From contig JACETS010000125.1 of the NCBI GenBank assembly GCA_013911195.1, positions 1-7,655 of the forward strand: a DNA stretch of 7,655 nucleotides. The letters run 5' to 3'. Numbering within the stretch: position 1 is the stretch's first letter; each line of letters begins with the position of its first letter. A model generated the notes under the pieces. That model saw only the letters and a list, made by a program, of their open reading frames with translations, was not told the origin of the DNA and searched no databases. Positions 6,331-7,655 of this stretch are shown here, piece after piece. Both the position numbers and the translations under genes were made by a program. The DNA comes from Verrucomicrobiales bacterium (GTDB lineage Bacteria > Verrucomicrobiota > Verrucomicrobiia > Verrucomicrobiales > DEV007).

Positions 6331-6741
6331 ATGGAAGTTCAAGTAGCAACACTCTGTGATTCAGCTCACGATTATAATCACAAGCTTTGTATCATGGGTA
6401 CCTTTGATACAATTTGCTCAACTCATCTTCCTGTAGTTCACCCACAGTGTGCTATAGCCTTGAGAATATGTTTTAAACCTGGAGATGAAGGTGATCACGA
6501 AATAGCAATTAACTTTATTGATGATGACGGCAAGCCCAAAATGCCATCAATTCAATCTAGAATAAATGTTCAGCTGCCTCCAGATGCTTATTTTTTAACG
6601 AGAAATTTAGTTATCAATATTCAACGCCTACAATTCGATGATGTTGGTCAGTTCTCAATCGACGTTAGTGCTGACGGTTCGATGTTAACAAGAATTCCTT
6701 TAAGAGTAATGTTGGTTGATAAGAAGCAGTCCAAGTCTTAG
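6331..6741 (+). CDS. Small conserved hypothetical protein, DUF6941-like
   Basis: This 136-residue protein has no signal peptide, membrane helix or lipobox, so it is probably cytoplasmic. The N-terminus (VQVATLCDSAHDYNHKLCIM) followed by GTFDTICSTHLPVVHPQ, and the alternating hydrophobic strands with a GDHEIAINFIDDDGKP turn, match my memory of the DUF6941 family. Those are short, probably beta-sandwich proteins of unknown function. The assignment is by pattern only. It starts 20 bases after the PBP2 stop on the same strand, with no clear Shine-Dalgarno, so it is likely cotranscribed with mrdA and perhaps coupled to it. The two cysteines in the N-terminal strand pair (Cys9, Cys20) and Cys29 show no metal-site spacing I recognise. 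I do not assign a function. Confidence 0.72.
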   Translation: MEVQVATLCDSAHDYNHKLCIMGTFDTICSTHLPVVHPQCAIALRICFKPGDEGDHEIAINFIDDDGKPKMPSIQSRINVQLPPDAYFLTRNLVINIQRLQFDDVGQFSIDVSADGSMLTRIPLRVMLVDKKQSKS

Positions 6742-6810
6742 CTGTTACTAAAATACTTCTAAAGGAGTGCTAAATAATTATCAAAGATGAGTCTGCTTGG
6801 TTTTGTGCTA
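6742..6810. other. Short convergent intergenic region, no convincing terminator
   Basis: This is 69 bases between the plus-strand DUF6941-like gene and the minus-strand VWA gene. It contains an orphan AAAGGAG (6761-6767) and two weak inverted repeats. One is ACTTC/GGAGT with a four-base loop. The other is an ACCAAG/CTTGGT pair that reaches into the VWA stop. Neither is followed by a T-run, so I do not call an intrinsic terminator on either strand. Confidence 0.5.
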
Positions 6811-7655
6811 TTACTTACCAAGTTCTATAATTCTCTTTGCTTTATTTACTAATTCAATAAACTCTTTTCGAAGCCCATTCTTGTCCTTGCCGATTCCCTC
6901 TGAAGCAAGTTCCAAGATCAGTTCGCAGTTGATATCGCCAGCGTATTCAGAATTTCTTAAGAGCATTCCAAATCCTGCAACAGCGGATGCAAAACGGAAA
7001 TCTAGGCTTGATTTCTCCCAACCTTTACCAGAATCAGTTAGAGGAACGACAAACTCATTGGCATTGTCTTTAATTTTATCCTCGGGATTTTTGTAGCGAA
7101 GAAAAACAGTGAGTAACTCTTCGCTGTCAATGAGGTCAGAGTATTTATTTTCAGCTTTATTGTCGTCCGTTTTTTTGTATTTGGACTTTACCTTATTTTG
7201 ATCACTCGATCCTGGAGGTGTTATTTCATAAATGGCTGTGATAGTATGTCCGGCTCCAATTTCTCCTGCATCTTTTTTATCATTACGGAAATCTTCAGCC
7301 TTCATTCTTCTATTTGCATAACCGATTAATCTGTAGCTGCCCACTTTTCTCGGATTAAAATCGACTTGGATTTTCACATCTTTGGCAACTGTGACTAACG
7401 TTGAGCTCATCTTATCGACCAAGACTCGTTTCCCCTCTTTGAATGAGTCAATGTAGTAGTATTCACCATTCCCATTATTAGCAATTTGCTCAAGGTTATG
7501 ATCTTTGATGTTACCTTCACCAAAACCAAGTGCAGTTAAGTAAATGTTATCTTTATCAGCTCGATCTTTGACTAGTTTAATCAGTTGTGAACGGTCAGAA
7601 ATTCCAACGTTAAAGTCCCCATCGGTAGCAATAATAATACGATTAGTTCCATCTT
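6811..7655 (-). CDS. YfbK-like von Willebrand factor A protein with DUF3520 C-terminus (N-terminus beyond the right edge)
   Basis: The reading frame is open from the right edge to the TAA at 6811, 281 codons plus two bases, so the gene starts outside the window. A TTG at 7420-7422 is internal, because homologous sequence continues upstream of it. The visible part begins in the last third of a VWA domain, with RIIIATDGDFNVGISDRSQL carrying the conserved Thr-Asp-Gly of the metal-ion-dependent adhesion site. LTALGFGEGNIKDHNLEQIA and GEYYYIDSFKEGKRVLV follow. The C-terminal part (VKIQVDFNPRKVGSYRLIGY, AGEIGAGHTITAIYEI, and the final stretch around LRNSEYAGD) matches the domain called DUF3520 in E. 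coli YfbK-type proteins. The family is envelope-associated and of uncertain function. A lysine- and asparagine-rich insert (SSDQNKVKSKYKKTDDNKAEN) interrupts the C-terminal half. It is convergent with the PBP2 operon, so cotranscription is excluded. Confidence 0.88.
   Translation of the reverse strand, partial: DGTNRIIIATDGDFNVGISDRSQLIKLVKDRADKDNIYLTALGFGEGNIKDHNLEQIANNGNGEYYYIDSFKEGKRVLVDKMSSTLVTVAKDVKIQVDFNPRKVGSYRLIGYANRRMKAEDFRNDKKDAGEIGAGHTITAIYEITPPGSSDQNKVKSKYKKTDDNKAENKYSDLIDSEELLTVFLRYKNPEDKIKDNANEFVVPLTDSGKGWEKSSLDFRFASAVAGFGMLLRNSEYAGDINCELILELASEGIGKDKNGLRKEFIELVNKAKRIIELGK

Noticed and set aside
6792..6825. ACCAAG/CTTGGT inverted repeat as terminator of the VWA gene
   Set aside because: It has only six pairs, a loop of about 15 bases including the stop codon, and no following T-run on the minus strand.
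6787..6852. Plus-strand 21-codon hydrophobic peptide (MSLLGFVLLLTKFYNSLCFIY)
   Set aside because: It overlaps the end of the VWA gene on the other strand. The AAAGGAG at 6761-6767 is 19 bases away, too far to serve it. A run this short is expected by chance in AT-rich DNA.
6811..7422. A complete 203-residue protein starting at the TTG at 7422
   Set aside because: The frame stays open to the right edge, and the upstream residues are clear VWA-domain sequence, so the gene is larger and truncated by the window.

Overview
This looks like a stretch of AT-rich (roughly 40% GC by eye) chromosome from a Gram-negative-type bacterium. It carries a TonB/Tol-type proton-channel motor (ExbB/ExbD), a class B penicillin-binding protein of the PBP2 type, UvrC, and a YfbK-like von Willebrand factor A protein. 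Proline-rich linkers built on P-[KR]-A-[ILE]-x-P, an ExbB with an N-terminal signal peptide, and a TPR protein directly behind ExbD made me think of a marine Verrucomicrobiota (Opitutales/Puniceicoccales-like) genome. That assignment is a family-level impression and was not tested.

Layout. (1) Minus strand, 1-2302: a three-gene operon read right to left, exbB-like (start 2302), exbD-like (start 1488), then an exported TPR-repeat protein whose start overlaps the exbD stop by one base and whose C-terminus lies beyond the left edge. (2) 2303-2442: a 140-base divergent intergenic region with a clear Shine-Dalgarno for exbB and a candidate -10 box. (3) Plus strand, 2443-6741: uvrC (GTG start, compact variant), a 67-base gap with a 9-bp inverted repeat, mrdA-type PBP2 (best start 4076), and a small conserved hypothetical gene resembling DUF6941, 20 bases behind it. 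(4) 6742-6810: a short convergent gap without a convincing terminator. (5) Minus strand, 6811-7655: the C-terminal part of a YfbK-type VWA/DUF3520 protein whose N-terminus lies beyond the right edge.

How the genes may work together. ExbB and ExbD should form a proton-driven inner-membrane motor. There is no TonB or TolA in the operon; the third member is a periplasm-facing TPR protein, loosely like CpoB in Tol-Pal systems. The divergently read PBP2 cross-links peptidoglycan during elongation. The most striking feature is that the TPR protein and PBP2 both carry, just after their N-terminal hydrophobic segment, an unusual proline-rich linker repeating the same short P-[KR]-A motif. This hints at a shared periplasmic environment or partner, but it could also be a lineage-wide linker style. 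The second notable feature is a shortened UvrC that lacks about 115 residues between the UVR motif and the RNase H-like nuclease domain yet keeps every catalytic and Fe-S-ligand residue I can recognise. There are no tRNA or rRNA genes, CRISPR arrays or insertion sequences that I can see.
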